From: Flavobacteriia bacterium
GTDB lineage: Bacteria; Bacteroidota; Bacteroidia; Flavobacteriales_D; Crocinitomicaceae
Direction: 5' to 3'
Length of the DNA: 50,323 nucleotides
NCBI GenBank assembly: GCA_009924735.1
Contig: RFQZ01000019.1
Span: 1 to 50,323 of the forward strand
In this document: positions 5,615-15,322 of the stretch, in pieces
Numbering within the stretch: the stretch's first letter is position 1
Layout: every line of letters begins with the position of its first letter
Position numbers and translations under genes: made by a program
Notes under the pieces: generated by a model
Database searches by the model: none
The model's input: the letters and a program-made list of their open reading frames with translations, nothing else
What the model was told of the DNA's origin: nothing

Positions 5615-8398
5615 TTATCTAAATAAGGTTATGTGTCCGTGACGCGTTTTGTCTCCACTCACGATTTTGTAAAAATAAACCCCTTGCGTGAGTTCTTTGG
5701 CAGCCTGGTCTAGACCTGAAAAGGGCACTTCGTTTCTGGAGAACATGTAAACCAATTGTCCCCAACGGTTGAAAATGCTCATGGTGTATTCCAAGCACTC
5801 GTCCAACGCTAGGTCCATGTCGATAAAATCATTGATTCCGTCGCCATCCGCAGTGATGACATTGGGTATGGTTTGCTCATCTAAGGTCTCCTCGGTGATA
5901 AAATTGATGTTTTGTTGGAAAGTGTAGGCACATGGATAGTCATTGGTCACGGTTAGTACTACGTTGTGCATCCCCGGTCCACTAAATTGATAACTGGCGG
6001 TTAAAGAATCAATGCCAAACACGAGGTTGTTTGTGGACCACGCAACGTTGGTAATTACTTCGTTGGATGGAAATTGTCCAGTGAAATTGGCAATGTAATC
6101 ACACAACTGAACAAAGCTAAAATCTGCCGTTGGATTTGTGGGGACATCTACAGGAAGTGTAATGGAGTCTTTACATCCTCCAGGTTGTGAGGTCACAACG
6201 AGTGACATCGTCGCCATTCCTGAGGCACCGTAATTGTGGGAGACGGTAGGGTTTTGAGAAGCCAAGGGAATTCCATTTGCGAACCATTGGTAGCTTAATT
6301 GGTCGTTGAAAATATTGTTTACGTTACTGGTACTTGCAAAAGCGACTTGCGTAGAATAGCAATCCGTTACCATGGTAAAGTTTGCGTTGGGAATCGGGTG
6401 GGCGTCAATGGCAACAGTATCGGTATTTAAGCATGCGTTCGTGTCCGTTACGGTGACAATTAAATTAAAGGTTCCGATGGCAGGTGGGGTATACAGACTA
6501 CCGTTTTGAAGATTTCCCGCCCAATTATATGTGACTTCGTCTACAGAGCTCGCCTGAAGGTTTACGGCATTACCGAGGCACAAAAGGGTGTCGTCTCCAG
6601 CGTATACCTGTGGTTCACTAAGTAAGAAGGTGTCGTTGACTGCGCAGAATTCAGGAAGGGTGTAGGTGGTGAAATACGAGCCAGTGGCTAAGGTTCCGGG
6701 ATTGAATACCCCTGCAGGGCTAACATTGGTGCCACTCCAAGTTCCTCCGTTTGGATTCGCTTGAAAATTAACGGCCGGACTGCTGGTACAAATTAAATCT
6801 GGAATGGTGATTTGCGGGTCATACACGTAGATGTTGCGTATGGAAGTATCAGAATTTAATCCACAGGTTGAATAAAGGTAAATTTGGTATACCCCCGGGG
6901 TGGAAAACGTAAGTGCTGGATTGACTTGGCCATTGAAAAAACTACCGTTGACATTCCATTGTTGAAAGCAGGTTAGTCCAACGATGGTGGTATTGCTTAG
7001 AAATACTGAATCATTAACACAAACGGTGGTGTCTGAAATCGAAAATGCGGGAATGCTTGAACACGATTGACATACATATTGGTCGGTTGGAAGAAAGTTT
7101 GTGTAATTTATTTGCGGTACATCGGCAACAATGTTTGAAGGTTGGTTAGATCCTGAAGTTGTGCCTGTTAAGTTTATGTTCACAACAGAAAGAGCAGGCG
7201 TATTCATTTGGCATCCCACCTGTCCGATGCTGTCGGTTTTAATAAACAAAGGATCGAAACTGTTGTCAACATTTCCAAAATAAGGAGAGGTTGTCAAAGC
7301 TGAGATTGAAAATCCATTGTCGTTGTTAAATTTCACCCCAATTCCTTTGTCTCTGTCAGCTCCTCCGTAGGTTCTTGCCCAATCAAGACTTCCCGTAGTT
7401 GAAATAGCGAAGAGAAGGATGTCCTTTTCACCCATATTTTCATTGATGTTTGCTGCGGGATTCGATGCGGTAGGGAAGGAATTGGTATGTCCCAAAATCG
7501 CATATCCACCAGGATGTAGGGTGATGTCACGGGATTGATCTCGAATCGCTCCGCCATAGGCTTTACTCCAAACAACCGTTCCATCGGTTAATGAAAGTTT
7601 CGCAACGAGTATGTTTTCGTCACCTAATGCGCCAAGAAGGGTTGGGGAAGTCACCATTAGGGTATTGTCTGAATAATCCACTACGCCTTTACATGACCAA
7701 ATGGTCTGGTCTAGGTCTGTCCATCCTGTTCCGCCATATCTTTTGTTCCAAATGAAATTTCCTGAAGCATCCAATCTTGCAGCGGCGACATCGTTTCCTG
7801 TTCCTGCACCCGCGCTTGCGATGATGATGTCCCCATTGGTCAACTCATCCAACCACAATCCCATGTCACCCATGCCAGTGATTTGTCGACTCCAAATGAG
7901 GTTGCCTACATTGTCTGTGCGAATGAGGTACAAAACCCCTGTATTTTTACCAATTGAAATGATGTCACCGTTCGAAGCTTCGGCAGCATACATCATCCAT
8001 TCAAAGTTGTATCTCTTAATCCACAATAGGTTACCCGTTAAATCAATTTTCATGTTGAACGCCCTTGCGCCTGAACCGGAATACAATCCAGAAACCAAGT
8101 AATTTCCATCGTTCATTTGAAAAATACTTTTGCCTCCCTCTTGGTCAAAGGTACCATACAGTTTAAACCATTCAATGTTTCCACAAACATCAAGTTTGTA
8201 CACATAAATGTCACAGTCTCCAAACGAACCATTTCCTTCATGCTGACCTGTTGCAATAAAACCACCGTCATTGGTTACCTCTAATTGCAACGCACCCTGC
8301 ATACCCGAAAGGTTGTATTTCCGGTAGAAAGTATTGTTTTGCGCATGCGCGGAATTGAAAAGAAAGATCAGTGAAATAATGAAAATACGTAATGTCAT
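5615..8398 (-). CDS. T9SS type B cargo with propeller-like and PKD-like domains
   Basis: A 927-residue secreted protein. The signal peptide is MTLRIFIISLIFLFNSAHAQ; an in-frame ATG ten codons earlier (8428) lies almost on a -7-like element (TAAATTCG, 8447-8440), so the later start is preferred. Residues about 25-410 are repeated blocks with WxxxYGG and GGF/GGY motifs, as in the delta-60 or propeller-like repeats of surface proteins. Residues about 455-830 hold several Ig/PKD-like modules with Cys pairs. The C-terminus (ITADGDGINDF, FNRWGQLVY, ending HGHITLFR) is a type B (gliding-motility-associated) sorting domain that directs export by the T9SS. Attachment to the cell surface is likely. No PorP/SprF gene is adjacent. 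The precise function is unknown. Confidence 0.85.
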   Translation of the reverse strand: MTLRIFIISLIFLFNSAHAQNNTFYRKYNLSGMQGALQLEVTNDGGFIATGQHEGNGSFGDCDIYVYKLDVCGNIEWFKLYGTFDQEGGKSIFQMNDGNYLVSGLYSGSGARAFNMKIDLTGNLLWIKRYNFEWMMYAAEASNGDIISIGKNTGVLYLIRTDNVGNLIWSRQITGMGDMGLWLDELTNGDIIIASAGAGTGNDVAAARLDASGNFIWNKRYGGTGWTDLDQTIWSCKGVVDYSDNTLMVTSPTLLGALGDENILVAKLSLTDGTVVWSKAYGGAIRDQSRDITLHPGGYAILGHTNSFPTASNPAANINENMGEKDILLFAISTTGSLDWARTYGGADRDKGIGVKFNNDNGFSISALTTSPYFGNVDNSFDPLFIKTDSIGQVGCQMNTPALSVVNINLTGTTSGSNQPSNIVADVPQINYTNFLPTDQYVCQSCSSIPAFSISDTTVCVNDSVFLSNTTIVGLTCFQQWNVNGSFFNGQVNPALTFSTPGVYQIYLYSTCGLNSDTSIRNIYVYDPQITIPDLICTSSPAVNFQANPNGGTWSGTNVSPAGVFNPGTLATGSYFTTYTLPEFCAVNDTFLLSEPQVYAGDDTLLCLGNAVNLQASSVDEVTYNWAGNLQNGSLYTPPAIGTFNLIVTVTDTNACLNTDTVAIDAHPIPNANFTMVTDCYSTQVAFASTSNVNNIFNDQLSYQWFANGIPLASQNPTVSHNYGASGMATMSLVVTSQPGGCKDSITLPVDVPTNPTADFSFVQLCDYIANFTGQFPSNEVITNVAWSTNNLVFGIDSLTASYQFSGPGMHNVVLTVTNDYPCAYTFQQNINFITEETLDEQTIPNVITADGDGINDFIDMDLALDECLEYTMSIFNRWGQLVYMFSRNEVPFSGLDQAAKELTQGVYFYKIVSGDKTRHGHITLFR

Positions 8399-8548
8399 CG
8401 TAGGTTGGATTGCGTTAAAATATTGCAATTTATCGGATACGAATTTACGGCTTTTTTTTCGCTCTCCGTTGAACTTATTGGATTTGTTTCAGCGCAAATA
8501 TTTCAAATTTTGACCTAATTCTTCCTTATAAATGCGTTGAAAAAAAGA

Positions 8549-9412
8549 TCACTGTAATTTTTCAAGGGTGGCTGCGATTGACCTGTACAAGGTTACCATT
8601 CCATCGTAATTGATATAGGTTTCATCGTCGCTGATGCGGTGGTAGTCGTTGTGAATACCAGTGCTGATGTTTACACATGGAAACGCTAAAAAATGACGGG
8701 TGTCCAATAGGTTTACACGGGTTGTGTCTTCGGTGGAAATGGAAAAGACGTTGCTTTGTAGGTTAAACCATTCGTTCCTGTTCGTGGAAAGGAAGATTTT
8801 TGGCTCCTGTTCATCCATTCTACCCACCATGTCGAAGTTAACTACGCCCATTAATTGTTTCCATTTTTTAGGCCAATGGGAGGAAAGATGTTGGGCACCG
8901 AAGGTCCCGATTTCGTGACCGGTATACCCTACAAATGCAAGGTTAAAAGGCAGTTTCTTCAAGTCCATAAAATGTGCTAAAGCCATCATAAGGGCTACAC
9001 CAGAGGCATTGTCGTCTGCGCCGTTGTGTACAGCGTGATTTCCTGGAGATTTAGACAGGGGCCCGCCAAATCCAATGTGGTCGACGTGCGCGCCAATCAG
9101 TAATGTCTGCTCCTTTTGGTTGTTGACGAAGAATCCAACCATTTCCGATTGAATTTTAATCGAGTCCAATTTGATAATATAGGTAAATTTTTTAACCTTT
9201 CCTTTTGCTTGGTTCGCTTTGAAGGTTTTGATTAAAAATTGGTTCGTTTGGTGTTCTTGGGCTCCGCCGGTTGCCCTGCCTTGCATTTCGTCACTGGATA
9301 AAAAAGATACCTGTGATTTTAAAAAGCAATGAAGTACAGAATCGTTTTGTGCAATCCCATGAAAACACGAGAAGACGCAAAGCAATGCAACGACAAAAAA
9401 AAGAGTTCGCAA
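8549..9412 (-). CDS. Exported M28-family zinc peptidase
   Basis: A 287-residue peptidase of family M28 (aminopeptidase type). It has an N-terminal export signal (MRTLFFVVALLCVFSCFHGIA, cleavage near Q22). Zinc-ligand candidates in family order are H109 (GAHVDH), D133 (GADDNASG), E167 (TGHEIG), D194 (NFDMVGR) and H258 (NDYHRI). The usual Glu-Glu pair reads His166-Glu167, so the Glu that normally acts as catalytic base is replaced. There is no ATG near the front: the signal peptide begins at a TTG (9412-9410), making this a probable TTG start. It follows the collagen-like gene by 28 bases and may be transcribed with it. It has no T9SS sorting domain, so it is probably periplasmic or outer-membrane associated. 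Confidence 0.82.
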   Translation of the reverse strand: MRTLFFVVALLCVFSCFHGIAQNDSVLHCFLKSQVSFLSSDEMQGRATGGAQEHQTNQFLIKTFKANQAKGKVKKFTYIIKLDSIKIQSEMVGFFVNNQKEQTLLIGAHVDHIGFGGPLSKSPGNHAVHNGADDNASGVALMMALAHFMDLKKLPFNLAFVGYTGHEIGTFGAQHLSSHWPKKWKQLMGVVNFDMVGRMDEQEPKIFLSTNRNEWFNLQSNVFSISTEDTTRVNLLDTRHFLAFPCVNISTGIHNDYHRISDDETYINYDGMVTLYRSIAATLEKLQ

Positions 9413-9440
9413 AATGTATCCGTTAGCTATGCTAAACTAC

Positions 9441-12344
9441 TTATTTTTTTATCGCCGTAGGTTTTACGTCAATTAGATTTGCAGGCATCTTTCCAAAGCG
9501 AATGGCATTGCCATCCCACCACATTCCCATGGCATTTCTTTCCTTGATGTTATCGTTGAATAGAACCTGGTCTATGTTTCTTTCGAAATCTGAAGCGCCT
9601 ACGATTTTATTTGCAACTTCATTCTTTTGAATAACGCGGTTTCCAACGGTAATCCATGAAATCACCACATTAGAATGTCCATTGTTCAGTTCTTTTACGG
9701 TAAATCCTTCTTTGGTGACCTCGGAAACATAAAGCCCGTTGCAATTTCCATTTGGCGTAACGGTAACCGTAGGGATTTCACCCAAAAGCGATTTGAAATC
9801 TTCTGTAAAGGCTATGAATGCAGATCCATTTACCAAGGTAGACTTTCCGTTGTTATAAATTTTAGATTCTGTAGCGGTAACAGCATAAACGGCTTTCTTT
9901 TCTTGGTTTGCATTTCCAACCAATTCAATGTTATTTCCATAAGTGTAAGTGTTTCCTGAATTGTAGGTGGCAAACAATTCACCTTTGTTTAGTTGTCCGA
10001 TAATTTCACCTTTAGAGATTGAACCTGCGACACCACCAAAAAATCCTCCTCCTATGCCATTGAGTTGATTCTGTGTTAAAATGCCGGCGCCACTGGCGTA
10101 CCCAGCTGATCCGTAAACACCGTATGTATTGCTTCCACTGTTTTTATATCCTAATGACCCCCAATAGGTTCCAGACCAAACGGCACCGAGGGTACCACCG
10201 GTGCGTGTAAAATCATTCCAACCATAACCTGCTGCACCAAAAGTATACAAATCACCCCAATAATTGAACCCAGCAGTTGCGGAATTAGAGGCAGAATAAG
10301 AGTATGCCGTTCCATCATTTTGGCTGTCTCGGTTTCGGTATGCATACATCGAATGTTGACCGTCACCAACAGCGGTAAGTTGGTTTCTGAAAACATACAA
10401 TTGTGCAATTGCTTGCGGGGAAGCATTGATTCCACATGAAGTCCCATCATCTTGAATTAAGGAATTGCTAAGTGTTGTGGATGCAATAAATTTAGGAACA
10501 TAGTTCGTACTTCCTGAGCCAGCAAAACCTGCAGGTCCTTGTGGTCCTTGTGGTCCGGTTGCTCCAGCAGGACCTGCTGGACCTTGCGAGCCTGTTGCAC
10601 CATTCGACCCATTGTTTCCTTGGGGACCTTGTGCACCAGTAGGACCTTGTGGTCCGGTTAATCCTTGTGGTCCGGTTGCGCCTTGTGGTCCGGTCGCACC
10701 TGTTAATCCTTGAACCCCTTGAGCCCCAGTGGCCCCTTGTGGTCCCGTTGCGCCTTGTGCACCAATAATGGAAACACCTGCAGGCCATACTCCGTTTGCC
10801 TTTGGACCATACAACGTATTCGTTGCTGTATTGATGAAAAAGTCTCCGTTGTTACCAATGTTTGCCAAAGGTGCGGTAACGCCATTTAACATGGATGTAC
10901 CTGTAAGTCCCTGAATTCCCTGAATTCCTTGAGGCCCTTGCGGTCCTGTTAATCCAATAGATCCTTGAGGACCGGTAGCACCCGTAGCTCCCGTAAGACC
11001 TGTTGATCCTTGCGGTCCCGTTGCACCTGTCAATCCAATCAAACCTTGAGGTCCCGTTGCACCTGTCAATCCAATCAACCCTTGCGGTCCAGTTGCTCCT
11101 TGTGGGCCAACCAAGGAAAATCCATTTGGCCATGTACCATTTGCTTTTGGACCGTACAGTGTATTGGTAGCGGTATTGATGAAAAAGTCACCATCGTTAC
11201 CAATGATTGCGGTTGGGGCCGTAATTCCGTTTAGCATAGAAGTACCTGTGAGTCCTTGTGGTCCTTGCGGTCCTGTTAATCCAATAGAACCTTGAGGACC
11301 TGTAAGACCAATTGAACCTGTAGCACCAATGATCGAAACACCTGCGGGCCAAACACCATTTGCTTTTGGACCGTATAACATGTTTGAAGCGGTATTGATG
11401 AAGAAATCACCATTGTTTCCAATGATTGCGGTTGGTGCAACAATTCCGTTTAGCATAGAAGTTCCTGTGAGTCCTTGTGGACCTTGTACACCTGTTGGTC
11501 CTGCAACGCCTTGTGGTCCTGTAAGACCGATTGGACCTGTAGCACCAATGATTGAAACACCTGCAGGCCAAACACCATTTGCTTTTGGACCGTATAACAT
11601 ATTTGAAGAGGTGTTGATAAAAAAGTCACCGTCGTTACCAATAATTGCCGTTGGTGCAACGATTCCGTTTAACATGGATGTTCCGGTAAGTCCTTGTATG
11701 CCTTGAGGTCCTTGCACTCCTACAGGTCCTGCAACACCTTGTGGGCCGGTTGGACCTGTTAATCCTGTTGGACCCGCAACGCCTTGTGGTCCTTTGATGT
11801 TTCCAGTTAAATTCCAAACGGTTGCTGCAGATTTGTAATACACATTTCCAGTGGCGGTATCAAGGTAATAATCTCCAACATTTCCAAGTGCTGCAGCTGG
11901 GGCAACGGCTCCGTACCGCCATTGATTGAGTTGCACACCTGCTGTTTTTGCATATAAAGCGTATGGAGTACTCATTAACCGTTGAGATCCGTAATCAACA
12001 TAGTTGGTTCCATTTGCAAAATCAACGGCTAAACAAACCCAATAATTTCCGGTTGACCAGTTAATAGATGAAAAAGTACCAGAGAGTATGGTTCCTTGTC
12101 CAATCACGAAATTGATAAGCCCATTTGTATTCGTTATAACGGCTTGACGCTCTTGATAAACCATGGTTCCAGTGGCAGACGTTTGTCGCAATTGTACACG
12201 AACGGCAATCGGTGTGTTTACAACCAGGGTACCATCGGTCTTTCTGATAACGGCTTGGTAGTTAATTCCTTCAGGTGCTTGGGCTAAAAGTTGACTGCTT
12301 AAAGAAAGAACCAATAAGGTGAATACAAGATTCAATAATTTCAT
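9441..12344 (-). CDS. Exported collagen-like repeat protein (large)
   Basis: A 967-residue protein. Signal peptide 1-22 ([22 protein letters not shown]). Residues 23-140 form the Bacteroidota domain that begins [16 protein letters not shown] and ends STPYALYAK. Residues 185-612 are Gly-X-Y collagen-like triplets rich in GPQG, GLTG and GATG, interrupted by four near-identical inserts starting GTSMLNG at 221, 294, 367 and 482 (core [14 protein letters not shown], WPxG). A divergent version ([14 protein letters not shown]) precedes the triplets. The C-terminal 355 residues are a beta-rich tail-fibre-like region without the S74 auto-processing motif. A trimeric surface fibre is inferred. It is a tandem paralogue of the gene just upstream. 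No T9SS sorting domain was seen, so the route to the surface is unclear. Confidence 0.85.
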   Translation of the reverse strand: MKLLNLVFTLLVLSLSSQLLAQAPEGINYQAVIRKTDGTLVVNTPIAVRVQLRQTSATGTMVYQERQAVITNTNGLINFVIGQGTILSGTFSSINWSTGNYWVCLAVDFANGTNYVDYGSQRLMSTPYALYAKTAGVQLNQWRYGAVAPAAALGNVGDYYLDTATGNVYYKSAATVWNLTGNIKGPQGVAGPTGLTGPTGPQGVAGPVGVQGPQGIQGLTGTSMLNGIVAPTAIIGNDGDFFINTSSNMLYGPKANGVWPAGVSIIGATGPIGLTGPQGVAGPTGVQGPQGLTGTSMLNGIVAPTAIIGNNGDFFINTASNMLYGPKANGVWPAGVSIIGATGSIGLTGPQGSIGLTGPQGPQGLTGTSMLNGITAPTAIIGNDGDFFINTATNTLYGPKANGTWPNGFSLVGPQGATGPQGLIGLTGATGPQGLIGLTGATGPQGSTGLTGATGATGPQGSIGLTGPQGPQGIQGIQGLTGTSMLNGVTAPLANIGNNGDFFINTATNTLYGPKANGVWPAGVSIIGAQGATGPQGATGAQGVQGLTGATGPQGATGPQGLTGPQGPTGAQGPQGNNGSNGATGSQGPAGPAGATGPQGPQGPAGFAGSGSTNYVPKFIASTTLSNSLIQDDGTSCGINASPQAIAQLYVFRNQLTAVGDGQHSMYAYRNRDSQNDGTAYSYSASNSATAGFNYWGDLYTFGAAGYGWNDFTRTGGTLGAVWSGTYWGSLGYKNSGSNTYGVYGSAGYASGAGILTQNQLNGIGGGFFGGVAGSISKGEIIGQLNKGELFATYNSGNTYTYGNNIELVGNANQEKKAVYAVTATESKIYNNGKSTLVNGSAFIAFTEDFKSLLGEIPTVTVTPNGNCNGLYVSEVTKEGFTVKELNNGHSNVVISWITVGNRVIQKNEVANKIVGASDFERNIDQVLFNDNIKERNAMGMWWDGNAIRFGKMPANLIDVKPTAIKK
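10509..11792 (-). repeat. Collagen-like Gly-X-Y region with four spaced inserts
   Basis: Codes for residues 185-612 of the large collagen-like protein. The Gly every third residue gives a strong 9-base periodicity. Four copies of a roughly 48-residue non-collagen insert sit at about 11684, 11465, 11246 and 10901 (start of each GTSMLNG, minus strand). The high similarity of copies makes length change by recombination plausible. Confidence 0.85.
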
Positions 12345-12462
12345 GGTAGGAATTTTAGGAATTCAGAGGTAAATTTAAAGCCAAATGATTGGAATTAAAC
12401 CCATTGACATTAGGTTTAATAATATTTTAATATTGATGAAAGTAGCCGTGCGGGTAAATGGA

Positions 12463-14394
12463 CTAATCCTTCTTTTCCAACATTTCGATGCGCTTCTTTA
12501 ATTCTTGAATTTCCTTGTCTTGCGCCTTAAGGGCTTCAACAAGTACAGGAATTACTTCAGTATATCCAACGGTTTTCAAGGTCTCAAATTCTTTTTCAGA
12601 TGGATTCAAACGGGTTGAATGGTAAGGAATGTTCTTCGTTTTCACGATTTCTGGCATCACCAGCTCTACTTCTTGCGCTATGAAACCGTAGGTCGTTCCT
12701 GTTTTAAGCCCTAAGCCTGCAAATTCTTCGAGTTTATGCTCATAGGTAACACCGCGTAAGCCGCGAATGATGTCCATTGGTTGGCGAATGGTTTCAATGT
12801 TCTTCTTAATTTTTTGGTCAGAAGCGCTTAAAAAGCTTCCTGTATATCCAAGGTCATTTAAGAACAATCCTCCCCATCCTGCACCTGCAGACGGTAAGCT
12901 TCCTATGACACCACAGGCACCTGTGTTGGAGCTGGTACCCCGAACTCCGGAACTGTTGACATTTGATCCTGCATGCTCTCCTTGAATTGCAGCAAATCCT
13001 GTATTATTTCCTGCGAAAATATACCCATAAACCCCAGAACCATCATTGGAAGAATACCCGTTTAGGGTCCAAGGAAGCGCTGCCGAAGAAACACCTCCTA
13101 CCAAATCTCCCGTAAAGTTGGCTTGTGCTGACGCGGCTCCAAAGAAAATTTCTCCGGTATTCGCGAACCTCGCTCGAAGCGAGTTGTTTGCATAGATGTC
13201 AAAACTGTAATTACTTAAGGTTCCGGCCGTAAGGTTTGAGATTGAAGTGTTTCCACCTACTAACAATGCCTTTACACTGGAGTTTACGGTTTGAGGGGCT
13301 GTGGTTACCGTTGAAAAGGTTCCGTCTGTAGAGAAATTGTTTGATGAGATGCTCCAACTTGGTCCTTGTGTCGCTCCTGTTGGACCCGCTGGACCTGTAG
13401 CTCCTGCCGGGCCTGTTAAACCGATGGGACCTTGTGCACCTGTAGCTCCTGTAGAACCCGCAGGGCCTGTTGCTCCTGCCGGTCCTGTCAAACCGATGGG
13501 ACCTTGTGCGCCTGTCGCTCCTGTTGGACCTGCCGGACCTGTTGCTCCAATAGATCCTGCTGGGCCTGTAGCACCAATTAAGGAAACCCCATTTGGCCAA
13601 GTGTTGTTTGCTTTTGGTCCGTACAACATGTTTGTAGCTGTATTGATGTAGAAATCACCATTGTAACCAATTAAGGCAGTTGGGGCGATGATGCCACTCA
13701 TGATGGAAGTACCTGCCGGACCCGCAACGCCAGTTGGACCTTGTGGTCCTGCTGCACCCGCTGCTCCTGCTGGACCTGTAGCTCCTGCTGGGCCTGTAGC
13801 ACCTGCCGCACCCGTCGGGCCTGCTGCACCTGTTGCTCCTTTAATGTTACCCGTCAAAATCCAAGTGGTGGCCGCAGATTTGTAATACACATTTCCCGTT
13901 GCCGTATCAAGGTAGAAATCACCCATGTTTCCCAATGCCGCTGCAGGCGCAACCGCACCGTATCGCCATTGGTTGAGTTGTACACCTGCTGTTTTCGCAT
14001 AAAGCGCATAAGGTGTACTCATTAACCGTTGAGAACCATAATCGACATAGTTTGTCCCGTTTGAGAAATCTACGGCCAGGCATACCCAATAATTTCCTGA
14101 AGCCCAGTTAATGGAAGAAAATGTACCCGAAAGTACCGTTCCAGAACCGATTACAAAATTCACCAATCCAAATTGTGTACTTGTAGCGGTTTGTCGTTCA
14201 GAATATACCAACGTTCCAGTTGCAGAGGTTTGTTTAATTTGAACTCGAATCCCCATGGTGGAGTTGGTAACCAAGGTACCGTCTGTTTTTCTGATGACTG
14301 CTTGATAGTTAATTCCTTCCGGAGCTTGTGCAAAAAGCAGGGTTGAAATTCCTAGGGTGAAGCAAAAAATAAAAAAGCGAGTAAAAAATTGCAT
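12463..14394 (-). CDS. Exported collagen-like protein with S74 chaperone domain
   Basis: A 643-residue protein. Signal peptide 1-23, then the same [16 protein letters not shown] domain as its downstream neighbour (about 24-140). Gly-X-Y triplets run from 186 to 342, rich in GPAG and GATG, with one [18 protein letters not shown] insert near 229-272. A beta-rich head follows. The C-terminus carries a peptidase S74 intramolecular chaperone domain: [10 protein letters not shown] with candidate Ser525 and Lys530 dyad, GFIAQEVE (570-577), and a final coiled coil (about 615-643). In phage tail spikes this domain drives trimer assembly and then cuts itself off. A trimeric surface fibre is the likely product. 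Both collagen genes share a TAAATTTA box upstream. Confidence 0.87.
   Translation of the reverse strand: MQFFTRFFIFCFTLGISTLLFAQAPEGINYQAVIRKTDGTLVTNSTMGIRVQIKQTSATGTLVYSERQTATSTQFGLVNFVIGSGTVLSGTFSSINWASGNYWVCLAVDFSNGTNYVDYGSQRLMSTPYALYAKTAGVQLNQWRYGAVAPAAALGNMGDFYLDTATGNVYYKSAATTWILTGNIKGATGAAGPTGAAGATGPAGATGPAGAAGAAGPQGPTGVAGPAGTSIMSGIIAPTALIGYNGDFYINTATNMLYGPKANNTWPNGVSLIGATGPAGSIGATGPAGPTGATGAQGPIGLTGPAGATGPAGSTGATGAQGPIGLTGPAGATGPAGPTGATQGPSWSISSNNFSTDGTFSTVTTAPQTVNSSVKALLVGGNTSISNLTAGTLSNYSFDIYANNSLRARFANTGEIFFGAASAQANFTGDLVGGVSSAALPWTLNGYSSNDGSGVYGYIFAGNNTGFAAIQGEHAGSNVNSSGVRGTSSNTGACGVIGSLPSAGAGWGGLFLNDLGYTGSFLSASDQKIKKNIETIRQPMDIIRGLRGVTYEHKLEEFAGLGLKTGTTYGFIAQEVELVMPEIVKTKNIPYHSTRLNPSEKEFETLKTVGYTEVIPVLVEALKAQDKEIQELKKRIEMLEKKD
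13369..13839 (-). repeat. Collagen-like Gly-X-Y region
   Basis: Codes for residues 186-342 of the S74-containing collagen-like protein: uninterrupted Gly-X-Y triplets except for one GDFYIN-type insert. A block reading [20 protein letters not shown] occurs twice in a row, an obvious recent internal duplication. Confidence 0.85.
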
Positions 14395-14578
14395 AATCGT
14401 AGTGTTAGAATTTAGTTTTGGTTTTGAAAAAACCGAGTTAAATTTAAGGAATATTAATTAGATTTATACTTATTTTAGGAATTAAATAGTATGTTAACAT
14501 TGGCATAAAATCCAAGGTTTTTTTTTACACCCATTGAGCATATTTAGCATGATAAATTCCATTGATTTTACTTTCAAA

Positions 14579-15322
14579 ATGCGTCAATCATCAATGATGC
14601 TGTTTTGCATGATACTGTTTTCTTTTCCGATATTCGCCAAGGATGCCAAGCATATTTTATTCATAGGTAATTCATATACGTACAGAAACCACATGCCAAA
14701 AATGGTAGCCGAATTGGCAAAATCGAATGGCAGACAGGTGGACGTTCAATGGAATGTGCGCGGGAAGACCTCATTTTACCAACACATCGGTCGGCCAGCG
14801 TTGTTTCAGGCAATTCAGTGGAAGCCATGGGACATCGTGGTTTTACAAGGATCGAGCAGAGACATGTTAAAGGGCGAAACATACATGCGAACCAAAACCA
14901 TTCCCGCTCTAAAGAAAATGATAAAGGCCATTCGGAAGCGAAATCCCAATGCACACATCGTTTTTTACATGACATGGGCCTACAAAAATGGCTACAAACC
15001 AAATCGCAACGCGAATTCTTATGCAAAAATGACGAATTTAGTTGCCAAGGAATACATCGAAATCGCCAAGATGTTTGACGCTTCCATTGCTCCAGTGGGA
15101 TTGTTTTGGATGAACTTAAAATCAAAGAATCCAAAAATCGCATTGCATCAGCCTGACAAGGCACATCCCAGCAAATTAGGTTCTTTTGCTACCGCTTGTT
15201 GTATGTATTGTACCCTATTTAAATCTCCCATCCAAAGAATACCCAAGGGTTTAAAATCCATTAAATACAACGATTACATTCGACGGAGCAGCAATGAATT
15301 TATGTTTTCTGTTCAGGAATGA
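14579..15322 (+). CDS. Exported SGNH-type hydrolase
   Basis: A 247-residue protein with an export signal (MRQSSMMLFCMILFSFPIFA) and an SGNH/GDSL hydrolase fold of the DUF4886-like kind. The nucleophile block is ILFIGNSYT with Ser32. A second block reads WDIVVLQGSSRD. The Asp-His pair is DKAHPSKLGS (D193, H196). It would cleave an ester on a lipid, carbohydrate or acyl group outside the cytoplasm; the substrate is unknown. An in-frame ATG at 14534 would add 15 residues before the signal peptide and is less likely. The gene stands alone on the plus strand, and its 3' end overlaps the convergent desaturase gene by 10 bases. Confidence 0.78.
   Translation: MRQSSMMLFCMILFSFPIFAKDAKHILFIGNSYTYRNHMPKMVAELAKSNGRQVDVQWNVRGKTSFYQHIGRPALFQAIQWKPWDIVVLQGSSRDMLKGETYMRTKTIPALKKMIKAIRKRNPNAHIVFYMTWAYKNGYKPNRNANSYAKMTNLVAKEYIEIAKMFDASIAPVGLFWMNLKSKNPKIALHQPDKAHPSKLGSFATACCMYCTLFKSPIQRIPKGLKSIKYNDYIRRSSNEFMFSVQE

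Noticed and set aside
10492-13885. Several long open frames antisense or out of frame to the collagen-like genes, rich in Pro/Gly or Cys/Arg
   Set aside because: They arise from the G-every-third-codon composition of the Gly-X-Y repeats and lack starts, signals or family matches.
12463-14394. Phage tail-fibre gene implying a prophage
   Set aside because: Both fibre-like proteins have signal peptides and a Bacteroidota surface domain, and no capsid, portal, terminase or integrase gene is present.
15313-15322. Ten-base convergent overlap of the SGNH and desaturase genes as a regulatory antisense device
   Set aside because: Short tail overlaps also occur at 38041-38044 and 44372-44383; they look like ordinary genome compaction.
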